From assembly GCA_905182995.1 (NCBI GenBank), contig CAJJDP010000038.1, positions 6,896 to 27,533 of the forward strand: DNA of 20,638 nucleotides. Reading direction: 5' to 3'. This document shows positions 1 through 11,133 of the stretch, one piece after another. The translations under genes and the position numbers were made by a program. Origin of the DNA: Paramecium octaurelia (Eukaryota; Ciliophora; Oligohymenophorea; Peniculida; Parameciidae). The notes under the pieces were generated by a model. The model did no database searches. It was not told the DNA's origin and saw nothing but the letters and a program-made list of their open reading frames with translations. Position 1 is the first letter of the stretch, and every line of letters begins with the position of its first letter.

Positions 1-2945
1 GTTTGAAAAGAATATTTATCAATTGTCATGAAGCATCATACTAAATTCTTATTTAATTCTGAAGAGATAAATTAAAGCTAGGGATGAAATTTTTATTGTT
101 CAAAATCATAACTATCAATGAGATTACTAATAATTTAGGGGAAATGCATCATAGTTAAATAAGTTCCTAATGATTGTTTGCAGATGAATTTAGATTTAGA
201 ATTAAATCAATAATTAGAGTAATACTTAGTTCTAAAAGAATACATCAAAAATAGATAATAGATCTTTATGTGCATCATTTTCATAACATATATATAGATG
301 GCTAGAAGAAAACTGACAAGCAAGCCGAAAATCTCATAAGCATCCATTTTCAAGGAATAAAAGTACACTTTGACCTAAAATGATGAAATAAAATGCAAGT
401 TGGAACAAAAATATTTCATGCTCAAAATTTAAATAATTTAGGATTGTGTACAGGTTTTATATTAATTATAAAAATAACCATCGAGTTAAAATAAAGATAA
501 CATGGGCCATAATAATTCATAAAACAGAAGAATTTCTTTAGTGTTAGTGTTATTGTAGTGCTATTGTTAATGAATATGTTGCTGTTAACCATGTTGCATT
601 TTAATAAAAGAGAGAAGATATTTGTAAAAGAGATTCTTGTTCAACAAACTATAGCGATTCTTCTTGTGATCAAAATGAACCATTATCATTGTTCCTACAT
701 CGACTCTAAATTACATTTTAGCAATCAAATATATATGATTATTTCCTTGCAGTAATTTTGTGTTTACAAAGTTTTGTAACATCCCAGTTGCATCCAAGTT
801 GCATTTATACATTTTTGTTTAGTTGATTACAATGCTTATAAAGCACTAATACATCCTTGCATCCATCTGATAGACCTATGAGTTAATAACAATTCAGGTG
901 CAAATTAACATCTAATTGCTCAACACTCCTTGAACTTTTACATCCAAAATCAACTGTTAATTTTGTATTATAATTGCTGCTATAGTGGCACTACAAGTAA
1001 TGAATTTTGTAACATTTAACCATGCTTTCACTTGAAAGTTTTTAGTCTACAATTTTATCTGGGTTGAAGAGTGTTCAACTTTGGCCTAGTAGTTCTTGCT
1101 AAGTGACACCAAAATGTCGTGCTTGAGCTATTAAGCGACTGTTGAGACTGCATTCAATTTCTAACTTCATCCTTTTAGATAATAGTATTACACATAGGAC
1201 ATCATATAGCAAGCTGTTTGTTCCTCATATATTTTCTTGATATTATGTTTAAAAGAATCAGTACAAGTAATCCTCTACTGATTGTTTAGGATGTCTCAGT
1301 AACATCATTGCTCTTGAACTTCTTGAGTGTCTTATGAATCTCTATATATGCAAAACCTTTTGAATATATGTAACAATTGTACTAAATGTCTTAATTAATG
1401 TGTGCCCATTTTTTATGAGTTTATTATACACTCTTAAATTTATACACATTAAATACAACCACCATTTACAATTTTAAGAGTGCATTAATTTTATTGACGT
1501 TATTGTATACATTATGTTGGACTAGTAGCGATTCGCTAGGGGATATTCTCACTATTCCAAAATCGACTTAGATTATTAATTTTTACATCTTAATCAAAAT
1601 AATAATGTTGGTTTGTCTTTCCTACTTACAAATAAATATTTTTCCTGTAATGATTGCATTCCTCAACTCTATGTTGAAATATTCGGTAGCCTAATTTACC
1701 TATTTTGAATTCTCTGAAAGTTTTAAGATATATGTGAGATTTAATTCAAGCATTAATCTAGTTTGAGGTGTGAAAAAAAAAATTCCAAAAAGTATCAGCC
1801 AAAAAATAGAGAAGAAAATTGATTCACTTCTTATTTATTATGCTTGTAATGCCATGATTTAAATGTCTGTCCTATGAATTTCATTACAATAATTTAGTAT
1901 TTTATATTAAACTTTAAAAAATATGATATTTAAGTGATAAATGAAGATTACACCAAATTAACAGTTTCTACGAAACTCAGTATAGAGAGAGGCGATGTAT
2001 AAACCAGAACATGAGTCCATGGTGATAATTATTATGGTCCAGCACTTCTATTAGTACTTTATGCATGCGTAATATACTCGAAATAATTACATCTCACTCT
2101 GTAACAGTGTTTGCCATAACATAAACCTTAATAAAAAAATCTGATTTTTGAAGTTTTATTATTACCAATACAAATTATTCGAATTACTCAAGTTTCATTC
2201 TACTTAGCTTTATCCATTCAAACATCTACAACAAGCTTGAAAAAATAACAATTGCCTAGAAACATAGTGCAAGTATTAGAAATTTAGATGAAAGCCAAAG
2301 CATTCACTAACTGCAGTGTAATTGTAATTAAGATCTCATCAATCATACTCATCAAAAATATCAGTAAATAACATACAGAATGGATAATGACCTTCAATTC
2401 TGATTTAAGCACAAAAGTTTGCGTTTCTATTACACTACTTATAAAGAATTTAAAGTATCATAATGGCAACATACTCTTGCTAGCTTTAAATCAAATAATT
2501 AATATGGACTGCTAGTAATGTATCATGGACTTGGTTAAGATTACTTCTAGCCGAAAACAACAATGAATATCAAGATTGCTGGTTAGAAAATAGTTTAATA
2601 ATAGGATCCAGAACAGTATGATTGTTAATCTTTAACACTTGTAATGAATTATTGATTATTAATGACAGATAAGAAGTCTGAGATCAATAAAACGGATTTC
2701 ATTATCCATTATAACATTGCCTGCATTCAAATAATACACACAATGAAAATATGCAGTTGAACTGAGAATCATGTTGCTATCTTTAAACTTCTTAAATATA
2801 AGGTTTAACTCTAGATAAATCTCCAAAAGTTATCCAGACTTTAGCTTTACATTTATTCAATTCGAATATTATTATGCGATGGCTAATGCAGAAATAAAAC
2901 AATTTTAAACTAATCATGGATTTTTGGGTTAGAAGGTGATTAAGC
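1..2945. other. AT-rich stretch without a recognised gene
   Basis: I see no protein family, RNA gene or obvious repeat here. The plus strand has a 160-codon TGA-free frame from about 88 to 573 (TAA and TAG read as Gln), and overlapping short frames between 560 and 1300 that are somewhat richer in cysteine. Neither carries a motif I can name, and frames of this length are expected by chance at this base composition. The stretch may hold intergenic DNA, a decayed gene, or a gene cut up by introns and IESs that I could not reassemble. Confidence 0.4.
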
Positions 2946-3632
2946 TCAATGAAATGATGGTTCAACTTTCAATATTGCGATTGAATAACAATCATATGTA
3001 ATCCTTTTAAATAATTTTTATTTACCCACCCAACCAAAAACAATAATAGATGCTAAGAATCTGGATATACTTATTTCAGGAGCAAGTAGGTAATAGAGTG
3101 AAAAACAATTAAGATTAAAAAGTCGTTTAATGTTGCCCAAACACTCCAAATTGTGCAAAAATATATTATTAATCAACATATTACTATAATAGCAATATTT
3201 GTCATAAGCACTCTTACATTCCTTATCATTATGACAAAATCCTTGATTAACCAAATTAATTCCAATCAAAGGTATCAGTCTGAAGTCAATAAGATAAATA
3301 ACTAGTTAATCTAAATGATTAAAAAATAACAACTAGCCATATTTCTACCTTAGATTTTACATTTTATTTGAAGGACAAAGTATATGTAAAACAACAGTTA
3401 ATGTAGAGATGTTACAACGGAATTTAGGGAGGTGTAATACAAAATATTCATAATATGCTTAATGCAAAATCTAATTTTAAGTATGGATCGATAATTGAAC
3501 AAATGCCAAACAGAGATAATTCAAGTAGGACAAAACAATTCTCTCTTTTTTGTCAATAGACCGCAATTGCTTCCAAGTTATTCTCAAAGATCTTATGTCA
3601 AGACGACTTCTTACAATCCAGGCACTTTTTTA
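2946..3632 (-). other. 228-codon open frame, unidentified
   Basis: Reading TAA and TAG as Gln, the minus strand is open from 3632 down to a TGA at 2948-2946. The predicted peptide has several hydrophobic stretches and a short cysteine cluster (spaced GFCHNDKEC then KYC) near its middle. About 83 codons of it contain no stop even in the standard code. There is no recognisable domain and no clear start codon. It lies downstream of the UBR gene on the same strand and could be part of a separate interrupted gene, perhaps a membrane protein. A chance open frame cannot be excluded, because a dozen or so frames of this size are expected at random in a window with so few TGA codons. Confidence 0.25.
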
Positions 3633-4709
3633 TCATCCCTTTCAATAATATGTGTTTTCATGTATTTTTTTGCTGCACCTGACTATTCAACCTAATAAAA
3701 AACAAAAAGAATCTGAATTACTACAATTTATTAACATACTCCATTATTTGATGAAAGTCATTGTCCTAGGCTGACTTAAGGTGTGAAATATCTCAATGCT
3801 CTTAATCCAAATAGTTAAGCTAGAGTAGCAAGGTTAATTTAAATTTAAATAAAATGTGAATGTGATTATCTTGACTCTCTTAAATCAAAGGGGTGTAGTT
3901 ATAATCACCATGTTAGAAGTTTCAGAAATAATATCTAACAGAAAAACCACAAAGATTTATATTTCTCTCAATAATTACTTCATTTTCAATTCAGAATGAT
4001 TATTCAGATTATAAATCAGTTGTTCTAAATTAGATTCAGCGAGAATGCAAATTTCTTATTTAATACTTATTTTATCCTAAGATTGGCAACAGATAATTAT
4101 ATCAATTTAATTACTCTAGTAAATATTATTAAATAGTACCCTACAAAGAAGAAAGTAGGGATGAACCAAATCGCTAAATAAACAATATATCTTGAAAAAA
4201 AATTTGTATATTGTTAACAAATTTTTATGGAAAATAAATATACTTTTTTAATACTAATGAAGGATACATTTTGACCTTGCCTTTAATTAATTTATTCTTA
4301 TTTAACCTTAGATCTCAAAATAGTATTCCTATTATACAGAAATTATTTGTATCAGATGCAGTCAGAAATGCAAAATGTAATATTTAAATGATAAAGTAAT
4401 TAAATATTCTTTGAATGCTTGCAGGGTGGAATCGAAAAAAATATGTCAGGAGCTATATAATTTAGGGCAAATTTCTGAAGTAGAGTTTATACTCTTAAAT
4501 ACAGAAAGAGAGACTAGAATTAAAAGACTAAAACAATTTATATCAATCAGCCTTAGTGCAGGGAGTCAAAGTAAAACCAACTATTGAAATTATACGAATA
4601 CAATATTTAGGGATAAAAAAACCCTAAAAGATTGCTTGAATTTTTCTTGTACAAAAGTAAAACTGAAATTATGAAATTTATACAATTTCTATGAATTTAT
4701 TTAATAAAT
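3633..4709. other. Stretch with no gene called
   Basis: Several short TGA-free frames occur on both strands, for example a minus-strand run reading ERDDKKVPGL around 3620-3640, but none could be assigned to a family or extended. The part next to 4709 is AT-rich and is probably the 3' flank of the UBR gene. In one frame the UBR C-terminal reading continues without a stop as far as the TGA at 4549-4547, so the exact gene end is uncertain. Confidence 0.35.
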
Positions 4710-7700
4710 TCACAAAGTGGTTCTTTACACTTTATTGAGATTTTAAAATAATTTATGAGCAAATTTATCTGTAAGGATAATTTCTATAATCTAATCTATG
4801 GCTTTAAGATTTAACATGAAATTTTTATAATGAATTGATGGATAATACCCTATGTACTGTAATTCTCCTATTAAATTTTAATATAAGGGGTAAACGTGAA
4901 GTGTGATGTATGGTGATTGCATGATGATAATTTAACTGTTTTTTAAGTTAAGATACAAGGTTTTATCAGAATGCCTTTTCTAACAATGTCTGGACAAATT
5001 TCCAAATTATGTCTAAATTAAGACTAAATATTTACATTTTATGGTCTTCCACAATAATGAGCGCACATCTTCTTAAGACAAATCAAAAAAAAGGTATTGA
5101 TTCTCCTCCTAATTCTCCATTCTCTACAATGGCAAAAATTTACATTTTTGTTTTTAGCAAGGTGAAAGATAATATCTTAATAAAAATTTTTTGAAGTTCA
5201 ATTGAAATTTGTTTATATAATGTTATTTTAAGTCCTTACTTATTCTTTCTAGATCATATGGCAGTGACTTTTATTCTATTTATGAAATGATTAGGTTTTC
5301 GGTCAAAGCTTGAATTATCGCCGATTGATTAATGTTGTTATTAAATATTAAACACAATCCTGATTTTAAATCATTAATGTTATTTTACTTTATCATAAAT
5401 TGCAATATTAAATTTAAGATTCTAACATGGGCCTATTAATCATTTTGAACTACTTCTTCTAAAACAGTAGTTTAATTGCTTTAAAACAGTATTCTTAATA
5501 GAGCTAAGACATCTTATAATAATAAATGGGTGTTTTTCAATTTAAATTTGTTTAAATCACTCAACAATTAAAATAATAAGCTACAAAGAACTTATGAAAA
5601 AATTTCATCGAGAAGTTTTGGAATTTCTAGTTCTCCTTTCTCTACTTAAAATCTTTTATAATATTCCATCAATTTTTTAGATGTAATTGTACCTAAAAAG
5701 AAATCCAAATTTTCGATTAGAATCTAATCATTTGCAGTTTTAATATGGATTGGACTTACAAAGGTAAAATTGTATGGAGATAAGCAGGTTGGACATCTCA
5801 AATATTAAAACTCACCTATGTTATGCTTTTATTCAATCTAGAATAAGCAGTATTTATGAAAAGTGTGTTAACAGCTTGACGCCACAATTTAGAAAATGTC
5901 TGTTTATTAGTTTTGTTGGTATTTTTTAGGGCATCGCATTAATACGTTTAATAACATTTGTATAAGAAATCAATAACGCACTATATTATATTTCTTATTT
6001 TTCAAATTGCAATTAGCATAAAGAGCAATTGTCATTACTCATTTCATGTGGAACTTCTGCAATTTGATTACTAAATTCTGATCCCATATTTTCAAATTTA
6101 TTCTAGACCTTTCTCTTCAATAGTTATGATTTACAGGCTCTTAAAGTATCATTTTCAACTTAGGAGGAATTTAAACTAAAGGTTTCGTCAAGTTATCTTG
6201 CAAATATTTCATAAATGCTGTTTTATGTTTAAGTTAAATTAACATCTTATATGATTTATAAACAGATTGAAAAATACTACTCAAATACTCTTAGAGAGTT
6301 TTATTTGTGTTTTTAAAATGTTTATTACATAAACAAACTAAGTTAATGTAGACAGAATAATCCTTCAATATTTAAGAAATATTTTAAATTAGTCCCAACT
6401 CCTGTTAACCTTGTATTTATTCAATAATATTATTGAAGTACTTATTATTCTTGGTCTAAAACAATGGCTTTAAGAATGGCTAACCTCTTATATGTTAATG
6501 TTGATTTGTGTTCGTTTATTTGGGATAGTTCATTAGCTAGAGCAGTTCCAAATAACTCAGATTATTTGTCATTTTAGGTTTTCAATTTTTCTGTTATTTA
6601 TTCTTTTAGTTCTAATACCAATGAAGCAAAAATTGGTTCATATTAAACAGGTTAAAGCGATCTTTTTAATTACAATTATTCATTATCTTTATTTAATTCA
6701 CAAGAACCCAAAATAATATTTTATAAATCCCATCTGCTGTCATAACTAAACTTTTTCAATAGTTCTCGAAGATCATTCACTTGGTTAAATGACTAAGCGA
6801 AGAAGATTGTTTGGAATAATTTGTTTAAGCATTTTTAAAACTCATTTCCAAACATGTCTCCTACACATTAAATCAGATCATAATCAGTTTAAGCAATTCT
6901 ACAAATAAGAAATTAAGGATCAGATTTGTAATCGAAGAATTTTGCAATTTCTTTATAACTGGAGACAATATAATTTATTCCCAGAGAGCCAAATAAAAAG
7001 GCATATAGTTAAATATAAGCTACATCGACTTGTTCAAGTGATGCTTCTTTTGGTTTCATTTCTTCCTTATACAATTTCGCTTAGCCCTTATAGAGTTTTG
7101 GAATTCCACACTTTAAAAGTACAATGTTACTAAGTAAAATTCTTTTTAACAGGCTCAACAGAACTTATCTAAATTACTCTGGGGCTAGGTTACTAGTTCT
7201 TAATAAATCCTCATAGGTCTCTTGAGGGCCATTAAACTCCATCAAAAATATTGATAGTAAAGTTAAAAACTTCCTATCACAAATCACTAAATTTTACAAA
7301 TAAGTTTATAATGTGGATTCTTTTGTTAATGAAAAAGATGTGTCACAGTTGTTGAAAAAATAGTTAATTGACAATCTAAATATATTCTATAATCCAGTCC
7401 TATTTTATTTATTAGAATCTCTCCAAGTTTCAACTATCACGGACAATAACTTTCGATATCCTTAAAGCAGAATAATTTGATTTTCCTCTGATATCTGGAA
7501 TTTACTTTATTCTTATGGCTTGAGGAGATGAAAGGTATTTTCTTCAGTTTATTTACAAGGATATAATTTAATTAAGGTGTATATTAATAAGGAAGTACTT
7601 TAAAGTTCATTAAATTGTAAATTATGGGGTATATTGAAATTAAGTTAAAACTGTTGCCTTAATTGGAGAGAATCTCTGAAATTTATTCAAATAGTTGCTT

Positions 7701-9168
7701 AACGACATCATCATAAAACTATGTTAGAATCAAGTTATCAAACTATAAACAGAAACTTTGCGTTTCTTAGTTACATAAAGGTCTAAATTAGCAAATTAAT
7801 AAATTACAATTGCTGTAGTTGTCTTGAGAAAATGTCAAACAAAGAATAAACCTATGGTTTGTTAATTTCTTTATATAAGCTTAAAAGAATAAAAACTATA
7901 TAACCCGCAAATTGATAGAAATATTCAAATATAGAAGCCCTTTCCACATTGTTTTCACAAAATTATTTTAGAATATTCTAATTTTTAAGCAATTTCTGAA
8001 AGATCACATTTAGTTTCGAGTCTGCAGAATAATTTGTTTTATTAATTTAAAACTTTATTTCTTAATTATCAGCTGTTATTAATTTGTAAACTTAAATTGG
8101 ATTATACAAGTGATGATAATGAATCAATACTTCTTTGCATAAATTAGGTTTGAACTTCTCATCAACATGCAATTTATAAAATAAATCGGAAATTTAATTT
8201 TTTTCATCATCATAAAGAAAAAATTGTGAAAAAAACACATTATGTTTGACAAATAAGTTTAAGATACTGCATTTTGCAAAGTTATTATTGCGTTTCTAGT
8301 CTAAAGTTTGCAAATGGATCATTGGAATGTGCATGATATAGTTTTATAAATTGTTAAATCTATTCATCGATGGGTATTTAAAGAAATTTGCTTGTTGTAT
8401 AACTCCAAGGGGTGTTATTTTAAGTTACAAATTTAATGACTTTGAAAATAAGTGTATACAATTTTTAGCCTTCTTTTAGTGCTTTTTCATGTAAGAGAAC
8501 TCGCGCATATTCTCATTCATAATATTTTCAGAATTTTAGATTTTCAAATTTAGATGGCATCTTAGAACTGCTACATCGTTTTACTGGTATAATCAGCAAC
8601 TTTTTAGGTCTATTCAAACAACAGTGCAAATGACACCAATATAAAATATTTAAATCTCTCTACCAAATTTTCTATGTAGATTAAATAATTTAGTACCTCC
8701 AAATAATTATTCAGGAATTGGTGTTTCTAATTGTTATTACGAATGTCTATTGCAAAAGGAGGTCTTTTTCAAAATCATTGTAGAATTAATAAATATTATT
8801 AATTTATAAAATATTTATCTTAACTATATCTCCACAATCACAACATCCTATATTTGCTTAATGATATGTCACTGCATGATCTTATGTAAAATAATAATAA
8901 TACTCTAATGTTTTTGTGGAAATGTAGCATTCTTAGCAATATATATGAGTAGGCTCTTTGCTACAATCAAAACATCTGTAAAACAAAGCATTTTTAGGAA
9001 GAGGAACAGAACAAACAGTTCTAAATCCTGTTCCTTAGAATCTGATAACTTATCTTCAAATTCCTAATTGGTCAAATTTAGGACCAATTATACTAATTCA
9101 AAATCTTGTTTTCCCGATTGCGAGTTGGCAGTATTCAAAATTAAGTTAATCAACTTTTAAATATCCAT
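4710..9168 (-). CDS. UBR1-type N-recognin E3 ubiquitin ligase gene, interrupted by introns and IESs
   Basis: The product would bind destabilising N-terminal residues through its UBR box and ubiquitinate the protein through a RING (N-degron pathway, cytosol). With TAA and TAG as Gln, the ATG at 9168-9166 opens a frame leading into a UBR box at 9013-8743 (CxxC pairs, CCDCGD, FCNRH). A long helical middle follows, open from about 8587 to 7741 and from 7686 to 6424. A RING-H2 is encoded at 6027-5785 (CSLC, SSCQHTFHKYC, RCPTC), and a C-terminal cysteine domain ends near 4888 with PY. This is the UBR1/UBR2 domain order. Most frame changes fall where a 20-29 nt GT..AG intron or a TA-bounded IES can be placed, so the gene may be functional after excision and splicing. 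Unresolved joins remain near 7690-7440 and after 4888, so the stop at 4712-4710 is approximate. The C-terminal domain lacks some consensus cysteines, so partial decay is possible. Confidence 0.8.
5124..5143 (-). other. Short intron, 20 nt, in the UBR C-terminal domain
   Basis: On the gene strand it runs from GTAAAT to TTGTAG, with the GTA..TAG ends and minimal length typical of Paramecium introns. Unspliced, the frame stops at a TGA after a run of eight T. Spliced, the reading passes from SPCQKQ into GELGGESIPFFLICL and KMCAHYC, which fits the cysteine-rich UBR C-terminus. Confidence 0.65.
5785..6027 (-). other. RING-H2 domain of the UBR E3 ligase
   Basis: In order there are CSLC, then after the interruption C-x-H-x2-H-x2-C within SSCQHTFHKYC, and RCPTC. 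This is the RING-H2 cross-brace of UBR1-like ligases, where the second histidine and cysteine pair recruits the E2. It sits about 1 kb before the gene end, followed by the C-terminal cysteine domain, as in UBR1. Confidence 0.75.
5900..5945 (-). other. 46-nt GT..AG segment splitting the RING domain
   Basis: The first RING cysteines (CSLC) and the H2 part (SSCQHTFHKYC) are in different frames. Removing a 46-nt segment from GTATTA to AACAG joins them with the right phase. The length is above the usual Paramecium intron range. I found no TA-bounded segment that fits as well, so the class of this interruption is open. Confidence 0.4.
7719..7743 (-). other. Candidate intron, 25 nt, in the UBR middle region
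   Basis: The open UBR frame meets a TGA at 7740-7738. A segment from GTTTGA to CATAG on the gene strand has GT..AG ends and typical Paramecium intron length. Removal continues into a convincing helical stretch beginning FYDDVVKQL. A further frame change back to the main frame is then needed before about 7440, which I could not place, so this intron is tentative. The alternative is a TA-bounded insert of 54-60 bases over the same site. Confidence 0.4.
8590..8643 (-). mobile_element. Candidate IES, 54 bp, after the UBR box
   Basis: Two TGA codons lie 21 bases apart in an otherwise open UBR frame. A TA-bounded segment of 54 bases (flanking TA at 8588-8589) contains both and is a multiple of three. 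Its two ends each match TAYAGYNR with one mismatch (TATATTGG on the gene strand, TATAATCA on the other). Removal joins the upstream and downstream frames directly. A 36-nt GT..CAG intron inside it would also remove both stops, but is on the long side for this lineage. Confidence 0.5.
8743..9013 (-). other. UBR box zinc domain of the E3 ligase
   Basis: The order is TVCSV, YRCFDC, PTHIYCQEC, two histidines (QDHAVTYH), then GCCDCGD and, after removal of a 46-base insert, nine residues and FCNRH. This matches the N-degron-binding UBR box with its three-zinc cysteine and histidine pattern, including the CDCGD acidic pocket. It is the firmest identification for this gene. The preceding exon joins it through a 29-nt intron, and the domain is split by the proposed IES at 8783-8828. 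Confidence 0.85.
8783..8828 (-). mobile_element. Internal eliminated sequence (IES), 46 bp, inside the UBR box
   Basis: Read on the gene strand, the insert begins TATAGTTA, a full match to the Paramecium IES end consensus TAYAGYNR. It is followed by a second TA at 8782-8781. Precise removal leaving one TA changes the frame by one base and gives CCDCGD, nine residues, FC, the exact spacing of known UBR boxes. Without removal the zinc domain is lost to a frameshift and TGA. Its length lies in the second short size class of Paramecium IESs. The 3' end matches the consensus poorly. A 61-nt GT..AG intron is also in frame, but it would leave only four residues in the gap and is too long for this lineage. 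Confidence 0.75.
9021..9049 (-). other. Short spliceosomal intron, 29 nt
   Basis: On the gene strand this runs from GTTATC to ATTTAG. Removal joins an open N-terminal exon ending EFEDK directly to TVCSVPLP of the UBR box in one frame. Without removal there is an unexplained frameshift. Paramecium introns are typically about 20-35 nt with GT..AG ends. The start GTT is less usual than GTA. A TA-bounded 29-base alternative (TAGGAA to ATTC) also restores the frame but has poor IES ends. Confidence 0.6.
9065..9090. repeat. Inverted repeat, 9-bp arms, near the UBR N-terminus
   Basis: TAATTGGTC and GACCAATTA are separated by 8 bases in the first exon of the UBR gene. Both ends are at TA, which resembles a very small IES, but the bounded length of 24 bases is a multiple of three and the frame is open without excision. 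It is recorded as a repeat only. Confidence 0.45.
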
Positions 9169-9546
9169 TTAGAGGTTATTATTTATTTATATATTTTTTG
9201 TATAATTAATTATTTTTAATTTTACATACAACTATTTTCATATTACTTATGTAATAATTTTTAATGAAATTTTCATTTCTTTCGTATTAAAACAATTATG
9301 ATTAATTTTGATATCGAAAATATTATAATCCTTTGAGTAATTTTCATAAATTGATTTATATTTGTCTAAGTTAAATAAATAAAAATTCTTTCATTATGTT
9401 AACTTATTATATCCTATTTTCCAAAATTTTTGTAAATTAGAAGATTTATTGAGCGTCATAATATTATTTCGATTTTTAGAGGAGACTTTGATTATTTTAA
9501 TATATAAGAGTTATTTAGTTTACAATTATTTTAAATTAGTTAAAAT
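9169..9546. promoter_or_regulatory. Divergent intergenic region between UBR and ORP starts
   Basis: About 380 bases separate two outward-facing start codons (9168 minus, 9547 plus). The stretch is extremely A+T-rich and I see no coding motif in it. It presumably carries both promoters. No TATA-like element can be singled out from the background. Confidence 0.5.
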
Positions 9547-11068
9547 ATGGATTTAGCTCAACAGTTTACCTTCCTATAAAGTGTAACTTTGGAATCCAAA
9601 ATGAATAATAAGCTAATTTGATAATCAATTTTTTGTAAAATTGAAAGAGCCTATTCAGAAATAAACAGAAGAAGAATCATAATTAAAGTCTTAAAATTAT
9701 GAGCTACCTTGTTTTTTCGATACAAATGAAATTAGAGAAAAGTATTATTTGTATCTTAATTGATAAGTATTTCCAAAATAAAAAGGGACAATAACGATTA
9801 GAGAAGTTTTAAGTGGTTTAGGATGAGCAAGGATTCAAACGCCGATATACATCATCAATTTGTGACTTTTTTAGAATTTATTGGAGATTTTATCATGATA
9901 AATTGATAATTACGCTGTGATTTGATCGTTCTGAGTTATCAGATAAAAAAAAAATAAATAAATGGAATCCATGCGTGTCTTCAAATCAAGTCTATGGTAG
10001 TTAAAGAATTAGCAGAAGATAAACCCTTTAAAATATATGTGATTTATTAATTTACAAACCTCATTTTATTTAAGCGAAAATTTTAATATTTACCAGCATC
10101 ATCTGAGAATAGACAATATTGATTTCATTTTTTAAACGCAAATTGATTAGTTAAAGAATAAAAACTAATGAACTATCTCCATTTTTCAGAATAATGTGAC
10201 TAAAGTGCATTATGTGACAGAGCAATCAGTTTAGGGTTTATCCTATCCAGATGAAGATTCTTACCTTATTTAGGGGTTTTCTATAAATTTAATAATTAAG
10301 ATGAGGATCCTAAATTAACTATTATTTCTTGACCTAAGATTTTCAATACTATCTTGAGTGATACTTTCCAAGCTTTTATGAAAATTGTCCAATCTATTGT
10401 GAATAGATCAGCCATCATCCTCCAATATGCTCTATTCAAAAGTATGGCAGACCATATAAGTATGTCTATGATTAAGACATCTAGAATTGGTGTCTAATTT
10501 TCGTTATACTTTAGTTGTTGATTGAAATGTTGGATTCTTTAAGATTACTTTTGAAAATACCCATTATGAGATTTTATTGAAATTCCCTCCAAGTAGTTTG
10601 AATGGGATAACCTGCGTCGATACTGTGCTGAATTATGTGGTATTTCATTTAAAGAAATCTTTTCGCTATGCCAATTCAAATCCATTCTACAAATTTCATA
10701 ATAAATCATATCAAATAATTTTTCTTTTTTTTATTTTCTTTGCTCTTCATCAATAAATTTCATACAAATATTCGATTTGATATTTTCTGTTTTATCTTAT
10801 TTTTAAAATTAATTTAGATAAAACATATGTTCTCAATCTAATGATTCACAGAGCTAATTTTAATGAGTATTTTTATTATATAGATTTGACAAATTAAGTT
10901 CTTTCAGTATTCAAATCATAACAAAATACATCCCAAAATCTAAGACTAAATATTGCAAAACGTTTCAAAGCACTACATTTAATTGATTTTTTAAGAATAG
11001 AGCTTGAACCCTCAATGGAATATATGAGAAATTCATAATTCTACATTGCTTTCTCAACTCATTAGTGA
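9547..11068 (+). pseudogene. Oxysterol-binding-protein-related (ORP) lipid transfer protein, decayed
   Basis: ORPs exchange sterol or phosphatidylserine for PI4P at membrane contacts. The signature EQISHHPP is encoded at 10401-10424, preceded by YENCPIYC. Upstream, 10336-10371 reads KIFNTILSDTFQ, the family motif KPFNPILGETFQ with both prolines, the glycine and the glutamate replaced. Downstream, 10532-10640 gives GFFKITFENTHYEI and SSLNGI, the usual later strands. These blocks lie in three different frames. The first two abut with no room for an intron or IES, so a one-base loss in a T run near 10375 is the simplest cause. TGAs interrupt the matching frames at 10330-10332 and 10526-10528. 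A possible PH-like start (KYYLYLN then KGTITI) lies at about 9720-9830. The start ATG at 9547 and the 3' limit are estimates. Loss of core lipid-binding residues argues for a true pseudogene rather than sequencing error. Confidence 0.75.
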
Positions 11069-11133
11069 TATAATTATCTAATTAATTCTAAATCTTTGCA
11101 ATATTGCATTTTTTCCAAACTAAAATGCGCAAA

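Noticed and set aside
558..755. 65-codon standard-code frame on the plus strand
   Set aside because: All three frames are open here under the ciliate code, and no motif or start context supports a gene.
6942..7133. 63-codon plus-strand frame
   Set aside because: It is antisense to the long UBR frame (7686-6424, minus), which carries the coding signal.
9065..9090. Mini-IES with 9-bp inverted ends
   Set aside because: The frame is already open through it, 24 bases is below the usual minimum, and removal gives no gain.
4710..9168. UBR locus as a plain pseudogene with many indels
   Set aside because: Several frame breaks, including the UBR-box join and the C-terminal domain, are explained by short GT..AG introns or TA-bounded IESs that also restore domain spacing; some decay still cannot be excluded.
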